Both the position numbers and the translations under genes were made by a program. A stretch of DNA of 20,584 nt. Source: Prolixibacteraceae bacterium (GTDB taxonomy: Bacteria; Bacteroidota; Bacteroidia; Bacteroidales; Prolixibacteraceae). Below, in pieces: positions 6,436-14,487 of the stretch. Numbering within the stretch: the first letter of the stretch is position 1; each line of letters starts with the position of its first letter. The notes beneath the pieces were generated by a model. The model saw only the letters and a list, made by a program, of their open reading frames with translations, was not told the DNA's origin and did not search any database. The stretch spans positions 1 through 20,584 of the forward strand of contig DPCJ01000073.1 of the NCBI GenBank assembly GCA_003516705.1, written 5' to 3'.

Positions 6436-9400
6436 TTAAAAATTCAGGTTAATTCCAAAAACAATCGATTTTACCGGAGGAGTTGTAAACCTTGTCATAC
6501 CATCGGCGCCGGTTTCAGGATCGTACTCAAGATTTTTCTCTTTTGCATAAGTCAGCAGGTTGGTACCACGCAGATAGATATCAATATTTTCGAACCCGAT
6601 TTGTTTAATCACTTTTTCGGGTACCCGATAACCCAGAACAAGATCCTTCATTCTGATGTAATCACCATCAAGCAAAAAGCGTGTTGATTCTTTAGAATCG
6701 TCACTGGCTCCGTAAACCACTTTCGGAATGTCGGTAACATCTCCCGGATTTTGCCAGCGATCCATCAGTTTTTCAGTTCCATTATAAAATACAAAAGTAT
6801 AGTAACCTGAGTGGTGAGTAAGAATTGAAAGGTCTTCATAAATTTTATGTCCTCCTGCATAATAAAAATTCACATCGATATAGAAATTTCTGTACCCAGT
6901 GTGAGTTGTAAGTGCGGCAGTAACTTTCGGCATGGCACTTTCTCCCTGCCACTCTTTTTTCGCGGCGTTATAACTTTCAGTCACTTCTCCATCAATACCA
7001 TTCACAAACCATTGTGGTTTGCCATTTTCAGGATTTACTCCAGCCCACTTCCGCATATACCAGCCATAAAGCGGATGACTGGTTGCCACTTTTCGCGTGG
7101 CATTTTCAATATTGATTTCGTTGCCGGCAGCATCTTTGGCAAGTTCTTTCACCTCATTTTCAACGGTGGCAAAATTTACCCCGGCAGAAAAGCTGAAATT
7201 GTCTACATTGATTATTTCTCCTGTAACTTCACCCTCAAAACCCCGGTTAACAAGACTTCCGACATTCATCAGCATAGCCTCATGTCCGGTAGTGTGCGAC
7301 AAGGGCACCATCTGCAACAAATCGAAAGTATAACGATGGTACCATGAGCCAAATCCTTTCAGCCGTCCATCAAAAAATGAATAATCAAAACCCGCATCAA
7401 AATTGCGGTTCTTTTCCCAGGTCAATTCAGGATTACCGATTTGCTTCGGGTAAACCGCGCCTTCTCCTGCGTAACTTCTATCATACGAGAGCAAAGCCTG
7501 GTATTGATTTACACCGATGGCCGAATTGCCTGACAAACCATAAGAAACCCGCAAACGCAACACATTAAGATTACGAATTCCTGCCATAAATTTTTCTTCA
7601 CTCACGTTCCATGCTGTACCACCCGACCAGAAATTACCATGCCGCATTCCGGGCGCAAACAACGACGAACCTTCGTTACGAAAAGTCAAATCGACAATAT
7701 ATTTATCTTTGAAATTATAATTCACCATACCGAGATACGACAGGTTTTTCCAGTTGGAATAAGCTGCATTGGCATCGAGGTTAGAACTGGCCGATGACAA
7801 ATAATAAAGTCCGTTGGCCGGAAATTTTTCACCACTTCCTGATAAACTGTTATTTCTGTTTTCCTGGTATTCGACCAGAATTTTAAAAGCCAGATTATTT
7901 TCTCCTGTTAGAAACAGATAATCAAGGGAGTTCTGGCTGACCCAGTTGTAATTTCTGATTACTGATTGGATAGCTGAACCACCTTTGGGTTTGCCGTCGC
8001 CATGCACCCTGTTCTGGTAGGCATGAAAAGCTGCAATATTATAATCGCCTGAATACAAGGTTTTAAATGAAAGTTGATTAGTGATTTTCCATTCAAGCGA
8101 CGAGCTTAAAAGTCCCCGTGTCAAATCATTTTCATATAAATCATTCTCCATCAGGTACAACGCATTATAAAACGACGAAGTGGTGGCTGTATTGATTGTT
8201 TTTCCATCGGCTAAGTAGGCCTGCTCCCACGGGCTCATCAGGTAACGTGTTGAAACCGGATTACCGTAATATGCAGATTGTTCAAGAATCGCATCCTGCC
8301 TGGTGTTCGAAACCATAATATTGGCTGAAAAGAGTATTTCGGGAGTAAAATTTCGCTGGTAACCAAGCCTGCCCGAAATGCGGCTGAAATCGTTCTCGAT
8401 TACAGTCGATTCAGTATTGTTATATCCAAGTGATGCATAATACCGCGAATCGCCGTCGCTCCCGCTTGCAGAAATTGAATAATTCTGCACCATTGCATTT
8501 TTGTTGGTTAAAAGGTCCTTCCAGTTACTTTCATTCCGGTTGTAAGTTTCAACCCACGTTTTTAACGTAGTGGTCAGATTGTTTTTAATAAGAAAATCAT
8601 AAGCCTCATCCAGCGGAACATCAAAAGTATTATGAACAGCTTCAAGCATAAGCTCCTCACGCTGAATACCATTCAGCACTTTTAATCCATCTGTTGTATT
8701 ATTCTGAAATCCGACAGAACTGTTTACACTGAACTGTGTTTTTCCATAGCTGCCATTTTTGGTGGTAATCACAATCACACCGTTCGACCCGCGGGCACCG
8801 AAAGCAGAAGTTGCAGATGCATCTTTTAAAACAGTTACTGATTGTATATCCTGAATACTTAACGAAGCCAGTAAACCAAGTGTACTTCGTTGCGGTTCGC
8901 CTGTAAAATCTGTATTAATTACAGGTACACCGTCAATCACAAATAACGGTTGATTAGAAGCCAGAATCGAACCTACTCCCCTGATTCTTATATCCTGCAT
9001 GGTTCCTGGTGTTCCTGAAGGGGAAGAAACCACAAGGCCGGGAATTTTCCCTTGCAATGCCTGATCAAAAGAAGTAACCGGAGTTTCAGATATCAATTCA
9101 CTATTCACCTGATAAACCGAACCTGTAATGGTTTTTTTCACGCGCGACTGGTACCCAATAGCAATCACCTCATCAATCCCAATCCTGTCGGGTTCAAGTA
9201 TCACCTCCAGATAATCCTTATCTGCAACCACTTCCTTTGTTTTCATCCCAACATAAGAAAAAACAAGCATCGGGTTCGCCTGTTCAGGTTTAATCAGAAA
9301 TTCTCCGTTTGTTCCTGTAACAGTTCCTGCCTGCGTTCCTTTTATTAAAACAGTCACACCGGCAATCCCTGTTTTTCCTGAAACATCAGATACTTTTCCT

Positions 9401-9489
9401 GAAATGGTTATGTTTTGTGAAAACGAAAAATTAAAAATGGGGATCCAAAAACAAAGCAGAAATATTCTGCGTAAATTGATTTTTGGCAT
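6436..9489 (-). CDS. SusC/RagA family TonB-dependent outer-membrane transporter
   Basis: 1017 residues. Signal peptide to about residue 24-25 (FNFSFSQ), then a carboxypeptidase-regulatory-like beta domain (about 27-98, ITISGKVSDVSG...LEVILEP). The segment DEVIAIGYQ (106-114), a variant of the usual DEVVVVGYG, precedes the plug (about 118-245, with IRIRGVGS, the family signature FVIDGVPV at 183-190, and ARGSNGVIVITTKNG). The remainder is a 22-strand-type barrel ending in a terminal Phe (IVFGINLNF). There is no STN domain, so direct anti-sigma signalling is unlikely. It is the first gene of a two-gene operon with the susD that follows one base later. It imports an unidentified oligosaccharide or other nutrient using TonB energy. 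It is divergent from the PIG-L deacetylase across 64 bases. Confidence 0.95.
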   Translation of the reverse strand: MPKINLRRIFLLCFWIPIFNFSFSQNITISGKVSDVSGKTGIAGVTVLIKGTQAGTVTGTNGEFLIKPEQANPMLVFSYVGMKTKEVVADKDYLEVILEPDRIGIDEVIAIGYQSRVKKTITGSVYQVNSELISETPVTSFDQALQGKIPGLVVSSPSGTPGTMQDIRIRGVGSILASNQPLFVIDGVPVINTDFTGEPQRSTLGLLASLSIQDIQSVTVLKDASATSAFGARGSNGVIVITTKNGSYGKTQFSVNSSVGFQNNTTDGLKVLNGIQREELMLEAVHNTFDVPLDEAYDFLIKNNLTTTLKTWVETYNRNESNWKDLLTNKNAMVQNYSISASGSDGDSRYYASLGYNNTESTVIENDFSRISGRLGYQRNFTPEILFSANIMVSNTRQDAILEQSAYYGNPVSTRYLMSPWEQAYLADGKTINTATTSSFYNALYLMENDLYENDLTRGLLSSSLEWKITNQLSFKTLYSGDYNIAAFHAYQNRVHGDGKPKGGSAIQSVIRNYNWVSQNSLDYLFLTGENNLAFKILVEYQENRNNSLSGSGEKFPANGLYYLSSASSNLDANAAYSNWKNLSYLGMVNYNFKDKYIVDLTFRNEGSSLFAPGMRHGNFWSGGTAWNVSEEKFMAGIRNLNVLRLRVSYGLSGNSAIGVNQYQALLSYDRSYAGEGAVYPKQIGNPELTWEKNRNFDAGFDYSFFDGRLKGFGSWYHRYTFDLLQMVPLSHTTGHEAMLMNVGSLVNRGFEGEVTGEIINVDNFSFSAGVNFATVENEVKELAKDAAGNEINIENATRKVATSHPLYGWYMRKWAGVNPENGKPQWFVNGIDGEVTESYNAAKKEWQGESAMPKVTAALTTHTGYRNFYIDVNFYYAGGHKIYEDLSILTHHSGYYTFVFYNGTEKLMDRWQNPGDVTDIPKVVYGASDDSKESTRFLLDGDYIRMKDLVLGYRVPEKVIKQIGFENIDIYLRGTNLLTYAKEKNLEYDPETGADGMTRFTTPPVKSIVFGINLNF

Positions 9490-9553
9490 AATTAGTAAGC
9501 GTCTTTTTTAAAAATTCGCGGCTAAAATAATAGTTTTTTTATCTTTAGAAACT
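9490..9553. promoter_or_regulatory. Short divergent promoter region, susC / PIG-L gene
   Basis: Only 64 bases separate two divergent starts. Plus strand: TATCTTTA (9540-9547) differs from TAnnTTTG at one position and lies 6 bases before the first ATG, or 33 before the third in-frame ATG at 9581. Minus strand: TATTTTAG (9529-9522) also differs at one position. The two promoters must overlap, so transcription in the two directions could interfere or be co-controlled. Confidence 0.3.
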
Positions 9554-10453
9554 TTGAAAATGAATATCAAACAGATTATCATGAAACCACTATTTTTGTT
9601 ATTCTGCTTTTCGGTTTTTGTACTGAACATTTGTTCTGCCCAGCAAAAAATCAACATTGTTGTAATAGGCGCTCACCCAGACGATTGTGATATTGATGCT
9701 GGCGGAACCGCCATTTTGTGGGCAAAAGCGGGCCACAACGTAATGTTTGTTTCAGTTACCAACGGCGATGCCGGCCACCATGAAAAAGGCGGCGGGGCAT
9801 TGGCAAAAATCCGCCTGGCAGAAGCACAGGAAGCCGGCAAACGTTTCGGAGTGAAATACGTGGTTTTGGACAACCATGATGGTGAATTGATGCCCACGCT
9901 CGAAAACAGGCTAAAAATTATCAGGCTCATAAGACAGTGGAATGCCAATGTAGTGATTGGCCCGCGCCCCAACGATTATCACCCCGACCACCGGAATACA
10001 GCCATTCTTGTTCAGGATGCAGCTTACATGGTCATCGTTCCGAACGTGGCACCCGACACGCCACCACTGAAAAAGAACCCGGTTTTTCTTTTTACACAGG
10101 ATGGGTTTCAGAAACCTTATCCATTTCAAGCCGATATTGCTGTTGACATCTCTTCGGTGGCCGACCAGAAAATTTATGCAATGGCGGCACACCAATCACA
10201 GTTTTTTGAGTGGTTGCCCTGGACAAACGGCACGTTGGAACAAGTTCCAAAAACAGAAAAGGAAAGGCTTGAATGGCTTGCCAAATGGAGAAATTCCGGA
10301 ATTAACCCGGCAGTGAAAAACACACTTGTGAAATGGTATGGAGCCGAAAAAGCCGGAAAGGTAAAATCTGCCGAAGCTTTTGAAATCTGCGAATTCGGAA
10401 GAAGGCCTTCGGACGAAGAAATCAGAATACTTTTCCCGATGATTAATAACTGA
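9554..10453 (+). CDS. Secreted PIG-L/LmbE family zinc-dependent deacetylase
   Basis: 299 residues. The signal peptide is best explained by starting at the third in-frame ATG, 9581 (MKPLFLLFCFSVFVLNICSAQQ); earlier ATGs at 9554 and 9560 only lengthen the n-region, so the true start is uncertain. The family zinc site is clear: AHPDD (H41, D43, D44 in the long numbering) at the end of the first beta-strand, and YHPDH (H143, D145, H146). These residues bind zinc and provide the base in de-N-acetylases acting on N-acetylglucosaminyl compounds. NGDAGHH and KIRLAEAQEAGKRFGV are also typical. Export to the periplasm or surface suggests action on an environmental or envelope amino sugar. It is divergent from the enzyme-free susC-susD and convergent with the GH97 operon. 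Family call is firm; substrate unknown. Confidence 0.92.
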   Translation: MKMNIKQIIMKPLFLLFCFSVFVLNICSAQQKINIVVIGAHPDDCDIDAGGTAILWAKAGHNVMFVSVTNGDAGHHEKGGGALAKIRLAEAQEAGKRFGVKYVVLDNHDGELMPTLENRLKIIRLIRQWNANVVIGPRPNDYHPDHRNTAILVQDAAYMVIVPNVAPDTPPLKKNPVFLFTQDGFQKPYPFQADIAVDISSVADQKIYAMAAHQSQFFEWLPWTNGTLEQVPKTEKERLEWLAKWRNSGINPAVKNTLVKWYGAEKAGKVKSAEAFEICEFGRRPSDEEIRILFPMINN

Positions 10454-10478
10454 TCAAATTCAAATTAATCAGTATAAA

Positions 10479-10506
10479 AAGAGACTGCCCTAATGGACAG
10501 CATCTT
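10479..10506 (-). terminator. Terminator for the GH97 operon (possibly bidirectional)
   Basis: The hairpin pairs CTGCCC (10485-10490) with GGACAG (10495-10500) around TAAT with one mismatch, then AAGA (10479-10482) with TCTT (10503-10506) across a 2x2 internal loop. On the minus strand the stem is followed immediately by TCTTTTTATA, fitting termination 57 bases after the GH97 stop. On the plus strand a T6 tract occurs only at 10521-10526, after a second, bulged ACAGCAT/ATGCATCTGT pairing, so termination of the deacetylase transcript is less clear. Confidence 0.55.
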
Positions 10507-10562
10507 CAACAATGCATCTGTTTTTTCTATTAGACACATACTAAAATTAAGACTTCAAAACG

Positions 10563-12569
10563 CTATAATTCCTTCAGAATGATTGCAGTTCCCCCACCCG
10601 GAGCAAGGTAAAGGTCGATAACCGATGTCGCATCAACCTCCGATTCTTCAATCACAACCGGATAAGGATTTGTTTTCCAATGGGCATCGGACGCATCTTT
10701 AAAGATTTTTGCCCTGTATTTTTTCCCAGCAGTAAGAAAATCAAGTTTCAGCGTCAGATTGCGCTGGTTTTCGTCGGTAATTGCGCCAACAAACCAATTG
10801 CCCGAATACTTGTCTTTTCTTGCTGTTACTACATAATCGCCGATTTTACCATCCGGAACAATTGTTTTTTGCCAATCTACCGGCACAAGATTTATGAATT
10901 CAAAAGCAGGGTTATTCATATAATTTTTAGGCAAATCTGAAGCCATTTGCAGCGGACTGTAAATAACCACATAAAGCGCCAGTTGTTTGGCAATAGTTGT
11001 TTGCACCCGGGTTTGCGGATGAACTGGATTTGTGAAATTGAACGTACCGAAAGTAAAATCCACTGGACCGGCCAAACCACGGGTAAATGGCACAACACAA
11101 GTATGTTCGGGCGGGTTCCCGCCATCCTGCGACCAAGCATCGTATTCCTGGCCGCGAACTCCCTCCTGTGTCATTAAATTCGGATAAGTACGATGCAAAC
11201 CGGTTGGCATTACCGGCTCATGATTATCAATCATCATCTGGTATTTTGCCGCAGTTTCAATCACTTTCAGGTAGTGACGAACTCCGTACTGGCTGCTGTG
11301 ACGCTCTTTTTTATCGAGCAGCGCATTCACATAACCTGTTTTTACCGAATGAATTCCGTGTGCCTGCAAAAAGGAAAAAGCCGAATCAAGCTGGTTTTCA
11401 TAATTTATTGTTGAACCGCCGGTTTCGTTGTGACCAATGATTTCAACCCCCTTTTCAGCGGCATATTTTACAATTGCTCCGATATCAAAATCGGGGTACG
11501 GTTTTGTAAAACTAAACTTGTCGCCGTTGGCAACCCAATCACCATCCCAGCCATAATTCCAGCCTTCAACAAGAACTCCGGGAATTTGATTGGCCGCTGC
11601 AAAATCGATGTATTCTTTCATATTTTTTGTGGTGGCACCATGTTTCGGCCCCTGTGCCCATGTGTATTTTTTCATGTGCATTCCCCACCAGATTCCAATG
11701 TATTTTGAAGGTCGAATCCACGAAGTATCCTCTATTTTCGATGGTTCATTCAGGTTGAGCATCACACGGGCGTTCACCAGTTGATTCAGATTGTCGGCCA
11801 AAATGATGGTTCGCCACGGCGTGACAAAAGGCGGTTTTGCATACACTTTCACTCCGGTTGACCAGGGAGTGAGGTCGGCTTTCAGTGTAGTTCCCGAAAC
11901 AGGGTACAAATTCATTTTGGCATAATCAACAAGTTTTGCTTCGTGCAAAAGAATATACCCGCCACCGGCAGTTTCAATGGTTACCGGTGTGGTTACTGTA
12001 TCCTGTGTACTGACTGGCCGTTTTTTCCAGATTAATTCGTAATACTCGCCTTTGTAAGCCGGTATTGTCCAGACCGAATCATCGGCAACCATAGCGAATT
12101 CAGTCAATTCGTCGGCAATTTCAAACTCTTTCAGATTTTTTTGCTCCGGAAATTCATAGCAAAACCCAATTCCTTCGTCAAATGCTCGGAATACAATGTT
12201 TAGTAAACGTTGTTTGCCAGCTTTCTCCTGCAAACTGATTTTCAACTCATTGTAATGATTGCGTACTTCAATTTCTTCGCCCCAGGGTTGCTGCCAGGTT
12301 TCATTCAACGAATCGATAGCAACGTCAACAACCTGAAAACCTGAACAAAGAGAATCTTCAGCACTCAATTTAAAACCAAGTTTCGAAGCAGAAACAATAT
12401 CCTTTCCATTTTTTTGAACAGCATAAAATGGCTTGTCATCCAACAAGTTAAAAGTTACCGTAATTTTCCCGTCAGGCGAAGTTATTTGCGCTGTTTTGTC
12501 GGAACTACAGGCTACAAAAAAGCTCAGGACAATCAATAGAATATTGAATCTCAGAAATAATTTTCTCAT
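10563..12569 (-). CDS. GH97 family glycosidase, inverting alpha-glucosidase (SusB-like) type, lipoprotein
   Basis: 668 residues. The signal sequence ends FFVAC with C21 as the likely lipidated residue. An N-terminal beta-sandwich (about 28-280) precedes a (beta/alpha)8 barrel (about 285-560; YIGIWWGMHMKKYTWAQG) and a C-terminal beta domain. Residues E382 (HNETGGS), E451 (DNHEPVMPTG), E469 (MTQEG) and E475 (RGQEYD) match the SusB residues E439, E508, E526 and E532 as I remember them, with identical spacings (69 and 24 for the catalytic ones). In the VK-x-GYV segment residue 412 is Gly, where retaining GH97 alpha-galactosidases have the Asp nucleophile. This predicts an inverting, calcium-dependent alpha-glucosidase. 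It is the last gene of the secreted-protein/SusC/SusD operon, 19 bases after susD. Expected role: releasing glucose from imported alpha-glucan oligosaccharides in the periplasm. Linkage preference is not visible. Confidence 0.92.
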   Translation of the reverse strand: MRKLFLRFNILLIVLSFFVACSSDKTAQITSPDGKITVTFNLLDDKPFYAVQKNGKDIVSASKLGFKLSAEDSLCSGFQVVDVAIDSLNETWQQPWGEEIEVRNHYNELKISLQEKAGKQRLLNIVFRAFDEGIGFCYEFPEQKNLKEFEIADELTEFAMVADDSVWTIPAYKGEYYELIWKKRPVSTQDTVTTPVTIETAGGGYILLHEAKLVDYAKMNLYPVSGTTLKADLTPWSTGVKVYAKPPFVTPWRTIILADNLNQLVNARVMLNLNEPSKIEDTSWIRPSKYIGIWWGMHMKKYTWAQGPKHGATTKNMKEYIDFAAANQIPGVLVEGWNYGWDGDWVANGDKFSFTKPYPDFDIGAIVKYAAEKGVEIIGHNETGGSTINYENQLDSAFSFLQAHGIHSVKTGYVNALLDKKERHSSQYGVRHYLKVIETAAKYQMMIDNHEPVMPTGLHRTYPNLMTQEGVRGQEYDAWSQDGGNPPEHTCVVPFTRGLAGPVDFTFGTFNFTNPVHPQTRVQTTIAKQLALYVVIYSPLQMASDLPKNYMNNPAFEFINLVPVDWQKTIVPDGKIGDYVVTARKDKYSGNWFVGAITDENQRNLTLKLDFLTAGKKYRAKIFKDASDAHWKTNPYPVVIEESEVDATSVIDLYLAPGGGTAIILKEL

Positions 12570-12588
12570 AGTAATATGTCAGTCGTGT

Positions 12589-14457
12589 TTATCTTACACC
12601 GGGATAACCGTCCGATTGTTGAATATTTTCGTTTCGTTCGAGTTCTAATTGCGGAATTGGCTGAACATACGACTCATCGCCTTTCCAAGTAATATTTCCG
12701 TGGCGTGTTTCCTTGAAGAATTCAGCTTCAGCGGCTCCGATTTTCCAGCGGCGCACATCCCACCACCACTGTCCTTCGGCAAAAAGTTCGGCCCAGCGTT
12801 CGTATTTCAGCACGTCGTTGGCTAAATGGTCTGATGCATCGACAGTTTTTGTGCGGTCGGTAAGACTTTTATAGTCGAACGGGCAAGGAGAATCGGGCGA
12901 AAATCCGTAAGCACGGCGGTGCACTTTGTTGATATATTCCAACGCCACATCCGGTCTTTCGTCTTTTATCAGTTCGGCATACAGCAAATAAATATCTGCT
13001 AAACGGACAACCGGATAATTGGCATCGCTACTCTGGTTTTTGCCATACGGTGCCGGCCCCATCTCAACCCCGCGAATGTTGGTAAATTTGCGGTGCTGCC
13101 AGGTGAGCAAATCGGGGCGGTTGTTCACCTCGCTTGACCTGTCGTAATAAGTGATTTTCCCTTTTTCATTGATGTATTCATCAACATAAGGCTGCCCGGC
13201 CACCAGTTTTAACCGCGGGTCAACAAGGTCAGGGTTGTTTTTCAATGAAAGGCTTTTCATTTTGTAATCCGTATCTTCTGTTCTGTAAGGATAATTATCC
13301 ACAGATCGTGGCTGAGCCGAAACAAAAGCCTTGTTAAACGTTCTCCGGGGCACTGTGTCGCCGCCAATTCCGCTGAAACCAAAACGACGGATGTTGGCAT
13401 CGTGGATAAAATTATTTCCCCACTCGCTGCTTTTTTTCGAAGTAATAATGTCGTTTTCCTTTGTCAATGGGTCAACAGCCCCTTCAACATTTGGTCTGAA
13501 ACGGATTTCGAGGTCAAGGTACCAAGGTGCCATTACCATTGGCATGCCGCTGCCTGTGGTATATCCCGCCCATGGGCCATTTTGGTTCCAGTTGGTGGTC
13601 ATACTCAGTTCGTAAAGCGACTCAGAATTGAATTCGTTGGCATCGTTTCCAAAAAACATATCACTGTAAACTTCGGGTGTTGCCAGTTTTTTCCCACTAC
13701 TGTTGATGATGTTTTCCATCAGCGTTTTGGCTTTCACTTTATTTTCAGGAAAAATGTACAGCGACTGCATGTAAACTTTTGCCAGCAAGCCTTTTGCAGC
13801 CCACTCCGAAGCGCGGTACTTATCGTTGTGTCCCGTCAGCAAAGGAATTGTAGCTTCAAGGTCTTTTATCACAAAAGCCCAGGTATCTGTTACAGTGGCT
13901 CTGGAGCGTTTCATATTTTCGAGGTCGGTTGCCACCTTGTCGAAAATCGGAAATCCCCAGCCGTCGGGTTTAATTTCGAAAAATATTTGTCCGTGCCAGT
14001 AGGCCAGCGCACGGTTAAACAAAGCCTGGCCAAGCATATAATCGAGTTGAGCCTGTTCGTTGGCTGACGAATATTCCGCCCTGTAATTTACAATAGCCTC
14101 AATTGCTGTGGTTGACAGGTTGGCCCATTTGCAGATGTCAACGTACATCTGGGTCGTGTAGCGGCTGTTTACATCGGTGTAGTTATCCATGCTGGTGCCG
14201 CGTTCGTCGTATGAACCATAGGTATTTGTGGTATGGTCGTATAAATAAATGCCCAGTGGAAACCAGTAAAACGAATACATTCCAATACCGTATGGACCGG
14301 CGTAAGATGAAGTCAGCACCAGGTCAACCTGTTCGATTGTAGCCGGAAAATTATCGGGCGACAGGGTTTGCTTGTTTGTGATGTCGAAGAAATCGGAACA
14401 ACCTGTCATGAACAGGATTAAGAAACCGATAATTGTATTTTTTATATAGTTCTTCAT
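12589..14457 (-). CDS. SusD/RagB family outer-membrane glycan-binding lipoprotein (PUL)
   Basis: 622 residues, longer than the 456-residue SusD at 5064-6434. The lipoprotein signal ends FMTGC with C20 lipidated. Family features are the N-terminal SDFFDITNKQTLSPDNF region, TPR-like helices (about 136-160 and 210-245), the late ERWAELFAEGQWWWDVRRWK segment and the ending VQPIPQLELERNENIQQSDGY. Insertions in the middle rich in Trp/Tyr (WNQNGPWAGYTTGSG, MAPWYLDLE) could form the glycan platform, although the binding residues cannot be placed without a structure. It starts 30 bases after the susC stop and is followed after 19 bases by GH97. Predicted to bind the alpha-glucan fragments produced by the GH87-like enzyme. 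Confidence 0.93.
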   Translation of the reverse strand: MKNYIKNTIIGFLILFMTGCSDFFDITNKQTLSPDNFPATIEQVDLVLTSSYAGPYGIGMYSFYWFPLGIYLYDHTTNTYGSYDERGTSMDNYTDVNSRYTTQMYVDICKWANLSTTAIEAIVNYRAEYSSANEQAQLDYMLGQALFNRALAYWHGQIFFEIKPDGWGFPIFDKVATDLENMKRSRATVTDTWAFVIKDLEATIPLLTGHNDKYRASEWAAKGLLAKVYMQSLYIFPENKVKAKTLMENIINSSGKKLATPEVYSDMFFGNDANEFNSESLYELSMTTNWNQNGPWAGYTTGSGMPMVMAPWYLDLEIRFRPNVEGAVDPLTKENDIITSKKSSEWGNNFIHDANIRRFGFSGIGGDTVPRRTFNKAFVSAQPRSVDNYPYRTEDTDYKMKSLSLKNNPDLVDPRLKLVAGQPYVDEYINEKGKITYYDRSSEVNNRPDLLTWQHRKFTNIRGVEMGPAPYGKNQSSDANYPVVRLADIYLLYAELIKDERPDVALEYINKVHRRAYGFSPDSPCPFDYKSLTDRTKTVDASDHLANDVLKYERWAELFAEGQWWWDVRRWKIGAAEAEFFKETRHGNITWKGDESYVQPIPQLELERNENIQQSDGYPGVR

Positions 14458-14487
14458 ATTGCTTTGATTGTTTGCATTTACTTCTGC

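Noticed and set aside
6436..9489. STN domain indicating an ECF sigma/anti-sigma signalling transporter
   Set aside because: The sequence goes straight from the signal peptide to the carboxypeptidase-regulatory-like domain, and no sigma or anti-sigma gene lies nearby.
10454..10562. Small RNA or small ORF between the deacetylase and GH97 genes
   Set aside because: The only structure found is the hairpin fitting a terminator; no open frame with a plausible start is present.
13402..14067. Long plus-strand open frame (221 codons) opposite the second susD
   Set aside because: It is antisense to a clear SusD coding region. The translation (Phe/His/Cys-rich, no signal or domain) is typical of shadow frames.
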